Origin: Helicobacteraceae bacterium
Lineage (GTDB): Bacteria > Campylobacterota > Campylobacteria > Campylobacterales > Sulfurimonadaceae
Assembly (NCBI GenBank): GCA_027084065.1
Contig: JALWLR010000025.1
Coordinates: 1 to 7,849 of the forward strand
DNA: 7,849 nt
Reading direction: 5' to 3'
The translations under genes were made by a program, and so were the position numbers. Positions 5,252-7,849 of the stretch are shown here, piece by piece; positions within the stretch are counted from its first letter, which is position 1; every line of letters begins with the position of its first letter. Below the pieces are notes generated by a model that saw nothing but the letters and a program-made list of their open reading frames with translations, had not been told where the DNA came from and made no database searches.

Positions 5252-7132
5252 TTAGTTGATTTTTGCCGAAGGTTTGGCAAGATAGAAGCCTTGTAAATGC
5301 GTCACGCCAAGCTCTTTTGCTTTCTCCATTACCGCTTTTGAATGAACGAACTCCGCAACTGTCTCTATACCCAGCTCGTTTGTTAAAACGACAATGGATT
5401 TGACTATGGTCTGAGCTACATCGGAAGAGTCAAGATTTTGAATCAAAGAACCGTCGATTTTGATGACATCTATCGGCATCATCTGAAAAATTTTATAATT
5501 GGCAAAACCGGAACCAAAATCATCTATAGCGATATTTACACCATATGATTTGATCTCTTTGATTTTTCTCGTAAAACTCTCATTGGCTTCAAGAGCCTCA
5601 TACTCAAGCAGCTCCAAAACAAGCCACGAAGCAACCTTTTTATGCTTTTGAAGCTCCTCTATGATCATTTTGAATATATCATCGTTGAGGATATCGGAGA
5701 AGTTGAGATTGACTCCTATTTTCACTCTTTTTTCACGTATGGTTTCAAAAACGATTTCTAAAATATTTTTCGTCATCTGCGTATAGAGATTCGTATGTAA
5801 AATCATCTCCAAAAAAGAGCCCGGATAGACAAGCTCTCCCTCTTCATCCACAAGTCGCACCAGTGCTTCATACTTGCTGATTTTAGCTGTTTTTGCATTG
5901 AAAATTGGCTGATAGTGACACACTATGCGCCCCTCCTCTATCGCATTTTTTACCTCGTTGATTCTCAATCTGTTTTGTTGAACGACCTCCTCGTTTGCAT
6001 CATAAACTCTTTTTGAAATAACCCGGTTTCGTCCCTCTTTTTTTGCTATATAGAGCATCTCATCTGCATTTTTGATCGCTTCGCTTATATTTTTAAAATG
6101 TTTTGGCAAAAGTGTGATCCCCATCGAGACAGTCAAATGAATCTCTACATCATCATACCTAAAAGTCGTTTTTTCTATGCGTTTTCTAATGCGCTGTGCT
6201 ATGGTTCGCGCCAGTTTTGGGTCTTTATCGTTTTTAATAAAGATCAAAAACTCCTCTCCCCCGTAACGCACCAAAACGTCACTGCTTCGAACCTCCTCTT
6301 GAATGATTGCGGCAACATCACGAAGTATATAGTCTCCGATTCTATGTCCGTATGTATCGTTTACCTTTTTAAAATGATCGATGTCAAGCATAATGATTTG
6401 ATACCCGCCAATATCGGTCCGTTTAAGAAATTCTCTAAGATAATTACGGTTATACACCTGTGTCAGTGTATCGGTAATGCTCTCTTTTTTTGTCTTGAAA
6501 TTCAAAAATGTCTGATACAGTAGTAAAAGCAAAATGATAAAAATAATGATGAAGATATAGAGAAATCCCTGTTTTAAAGGAGAGAGTGCCGATTCTAGAT
6601 TTTTTGAAAATGTTGTAGAAAAATCAATGGCGACAACCGCTTCCGTTGTACCATCAACGACAATCGGGTACACATAGGTAATCCAAAGCTCATCGAAGTT
6701 TTTATGATGAATAAGCTGAGGAGTCTGCATATGGCATACATGCCGCCATAAAGAGGAATCGACTCCCAGCTTCTCACCAAACTCTCCACTCTCTTCCTTA
6801 CTTGCATCGAGTAAGAAACGAAAATCTCCACTGCTATCTTCATACAGAACGAAAATGTAACGAAACGCATCCGTAACCAGTAGTGACAGCTCCTCTGAAA
6901 GCTCTTGTTGCACCTTGGGATGGCGGAGTAAAAATGTATGAAAGTTACCCTTTATTTTCTTTTTTAAGTGGTTCTCTATGTTGAGTGCGTAACTATGTGC
7001 CTGAGAGAGAAAAAGTTTTTCGATATTTGCGGCAAGCTCGTGCTGCATTTTCTCCAAAGAAAAGTACATATAAACAATCGCCACAGCAATGATGAGAAAG
7101 AATCCGGCATAGATTTTCATCAAATGCTTCAT
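5252..7132 (-). CDS. Membrane GGDEF-EAL c-di-GMP enzyme with periplasmic sensor domain
   Basis: This 626-residue inner-membrane signalling protein has TM1 at about 8-25, a periplasmic sensor domain at about 30-185 (Cache-like outline, ending in WITYVYPIVVDG...AVVAIDFS) and TM2 at about 189-210. The GGDEF domain spans about 217-375, with the catalytic motif GGEEF at 291-295 and an inhibitory I-site RSSD at 282-285. The EAL domain spans about 390-620. EAL residues look intact: E422 (EAL), N475, E507, D537-D538 (DDFG), K558 (IKIDG), E594 and Q614. Both c-di-GMP synthesis and breakdown are therefore possible. The sensor holds an unusual H131-V-C133-H134-M135 cluster and H142-H143. The ATG at 7132 shares ATGA with the preceding gene's stop and has GAGG at 7140-7143. 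Coupling to a secreted YfiR-like protein suggests that protein regulates it, as YfiR does YfiN. Confidence 0.96.
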   Translation of the reverse strand: MKHLMKIYAGFFLIIAVAIVYMYFSLEKMQHELAANIEKLFLSQAHSYALNIENHLKKKIKGNFHTFLLRHPKVQQELSEELSLLVTDAFRYIFVLYEDSSGDFRFLLDASKEESGEFGEKLGVDSSLWRHVCHMQTPQLIHHKNFDELWITYVYPIVVDGTTEAVVAIDFSTTFSKNLESALSPLKQGFLYIFIIIFIILLLLLYQTFLNFKTKKESITDTLTQVYNRNYLREFLKRTDIGGYQIIMLDIDHFKKVNDTYGHRIGDYILRDVAAIIQEEVRSSDVLVRYGGEEFLIFIKNDKDPKLARTIAQRIRKRIEKTTFRYDDVEIHLTVSMGITLLPKHFKNISEAIKNADEMLYIAKKEGRNRVISKRVYDANEEVVQQNRLRINEVKNAIEEGRIVCHYQPIFNAKTAKISKYEALVRLVDEEGELVYPGSFLEMILHTNLYTQMTKNILEIVFETIREKRVKIGVNLNFSDILNDDIFKMIIEELQKHKKVASWLVLELLEYEALEANESFTRKIKEIKSYGVNIAIDDFGSGFANYKIFQMMPIDVIKIDGSLIQNLDSSDVAQTIVKSIVVLTNELGIETVAEFVHSKAVMEKAKELGVTHLQGFYLAKPSAKIN

Positions 7133-7554
7133 GGACGATCCTCTATATATTTTTGAAAACTTTTAGGCAAATGTAAACCTCTTTTTTGCAGATTTTCTCG
7201 TAGAAACAGAAGATTTGGTCTGCCTTTTTTCCAGTAAAATCCGCCTATGGCACTCTTTTTGTAGTGCTTGAGCAGATGGTAGCTGGTAACGAAAAGCACT
7301 CCATTTACATTGAGGTTTTCACTTTTAGTTACTAGCAAAAAATCAGCATTTTTTGGATCTGAAGTGAGTCGTGTGTTATGCAGTCTGGCTAGCATTTTTC
7401 GCTTTTGAAAAGAGTCCGACCAAACCTTGACAACCTCTTTGTGTGGGAAGAGTGCATGCAAAACCTGATTGTAAATGCGCAGCTCGAAGCTCTCGTTTTT
7501 TCCAAACAGTAGTATGGTTAGTGCTACCAAAAGAAGAAAAACCTTTTTCATCAT
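7129..7554 (-). CDS. Small secreted protein, YfiR-like in outline
   Basis: This 141-residue precursor has a signal peptide MMKKVFLLLVALTILLFG at 1-18. The mature part is about 120 residues, basic, and has no cysteine. The pattern ADFLLVTKSENL, then VLFVTSYHLLKHYKKSAIGG, then RPNLLFLRENLQKRGLHLP recalls the C-terminal half of YfiR/DUF4154 proteins: a glycine before a strand, then FxIN...A...GL. I start it at the ATG at 7554, which overlaps the TAA of the TonB receptor by 1 nt and begins the signal peptide. A start at 7581 would put nine residues ahead of the MMKK. GGAG lies 11 nt upstream of the ATG. YfiR is a periplasmic repressor of a membrane diguanylate cyclase, and the next gene, overlapping by 4 nt, encodes such an enzyme. 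The YfiR link is inferred from layout plus weak similarity. Confidence 0.82.
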   Translation of the reverse strand: MMKKVFLLLVALTILLFGKNESFELRIYNQVLHALFPHKEVVKVWSDSFQKRKMLARLHNTRLTSDPKNADFLLVTKSENLNVNGVLFVTSYHLLKHYKKSAIGGFYWKKGRPNLLFLRENLQKRGLHLPKSFQKYIEDRP

Positions 7555-7849
7555 TAAAAAAGATACTCCATATTTATCCATACTTTACGATCGCGCACGG
7601 CAATCCCCTCTGCTACTCCTGTGTAAAGCTGCTCATACCCTCTATCTAGCAGATTTTCCCCGCGCACTCCGATGGAAAGGTCATCAGTGTAATGGTACTT
7701 ACATGCAAGATTGTAGGAATAACTCTTGCTTGCCTTTTTTGTTCCAAAAGTGTAGCTTCCTAAGTATATAAGTTCGTTGTAAATATCGAAGCGTTTATAG
7801 CGGCTAAAAGATTGTAAAATGACCTGCGAACTTGGTGCTGTGTAAATAT
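7554..7849 (-). CDS. TonB-dependent outer-membrane receptor, C-terminal end (cut by window edge)
   Basis: Only the last 97 residues or so are present. They show amphipathic beta-strands of a TonB-dependent barrel, with KYHYTDDLSIGVRGENLLDR (the typical 'N-L-D-R/K-x-Y' segment) followed by GYEQLYTGV. The protein ends VWINMEYLF, with the terminal phenylalanine needed for outer-membrane barrel insertion. These receptors import metal chelates, vitamin B12, heme or copper at the expense of proton-motive force passed on by TonB. The plug and most of the barrel lie outside the window, so the ligand cannot be judged. The stop codon at 7556-7554 overlaps the start of the YfiR-like gene by 1 nt, which makes them co-transcribed. 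Confidence 0.9.
   Translation of the reverse strand, partial: IYTAPSSQVILQSFSRYKRFDIYNELIYLGSYTFGTKKASKSYSYNLACKYHYTDDLSIGVRGENLLDRGYEQLYTGVAEGIAVRDRKVWINMEYLF

Noticed and set aside
6098..6523. Plus-strand open frame of 141 codons
   Set aside because: It lies entirely antisense to the GGDEF domain, whose motifs are intact. The product has no recognisable domain and no ribosome site was evident; it is a shadow frame.
7555..7581. Nine-residue longer start (MDKYGVSFL) for the YfiR-like protein
   Set aside because: This stretch is the end of the TonB receptor gene read in another frame. The MMKK start at 7554 gives a standard signal peptide and a 1-nt stop/start overlap.
1..7849. CRISPR arrays, insertion sequences, integrase or phage genes, attachment sites at the tRNAs
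   Set aside because: No spaced direct repeats, transposase motifs or terminal inverted repeats were seen, and no duplicated tRNA 3' end was noticed; the region looks like ordinary chromosome.

Overview
The window looks like a chromosomal segment of a Campylobacterota (epsilonproteobacterial) bacterium. This rests on the moderately AT-rich sequence, tightly overlapping genes, and the style of the proteins: a GGDEF/EAL protein with a periplasmic sensor, and NosL-like and FtsX-like envelope genes. The assignment is an inference from composition and gene content; there is no rRNA or other phylogenetic marker here to prove it.

Left end (1-1135, minus strand): a MoxR-family AAA+ ATPase is followed 12 nt later by the start of a DUF58 protein that runs off the window. 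This is the classic MoxR-DUF58 pair. A 172-nt divergent intergenic region (1136-1307) separates it from a plus-strand tRNA unit. That region holds a plausible moxR promoter on the minus strand and a textbook sigma-70 promoter on the plus strand (TTGACA, 17 nt, TATAAT). The plus promoter drives tRNA-Lys(TTT) and tRNA-Glu(TTC), and its short leader contains a perfect 8-bp hairpin.

Rest of the window (1549-7849, minus strand): eight genes read the same way with almost no spacing. In transcription order they are: the C-terminal end of a TonB-dependent outer-membrane receptor; a small secreted protein that resembles YfiR in outline; a membrane-anchored GGDEF-EAL c-di-GMP enzyme with a periplasmic sensor domain; a secreted NosL-family (copper chaperone-like) protein; an 84-residue single-pass membrane protein; an FtsX/MacB-type ABC permease; its LolD/MacB-type ATPase; and an eight-helix membrane protein with a DsbB/VKOR-like CPFC motif. 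All neighbours overlap by 1-10 nt except for one 42-nt gap before the NosL gene, so this is probably one transcription unit, or two in tandem.

Taken together, the cluster could be an envelope system linking uptake through the outer membrane, periplasmic metal (perhaps copper) handling by the NosL-like protein, an energy-coupled ABC machine and a thiol-redox membrane protein. The TonB receptor, the YfiR-like protein and the GGDEF-EAL enzyme would form a sensing branch that controls c-di-GMP. No nosZ, nosD or ABC-2-type nosY is present in the window, so a role in nitrous oxide reductase maturation cannot be assumed. The substrate is unknown. The run of genes ends only 70 nt from the convergent tRNA-Glu gene, with no recognisable intrinsic terminator between them.
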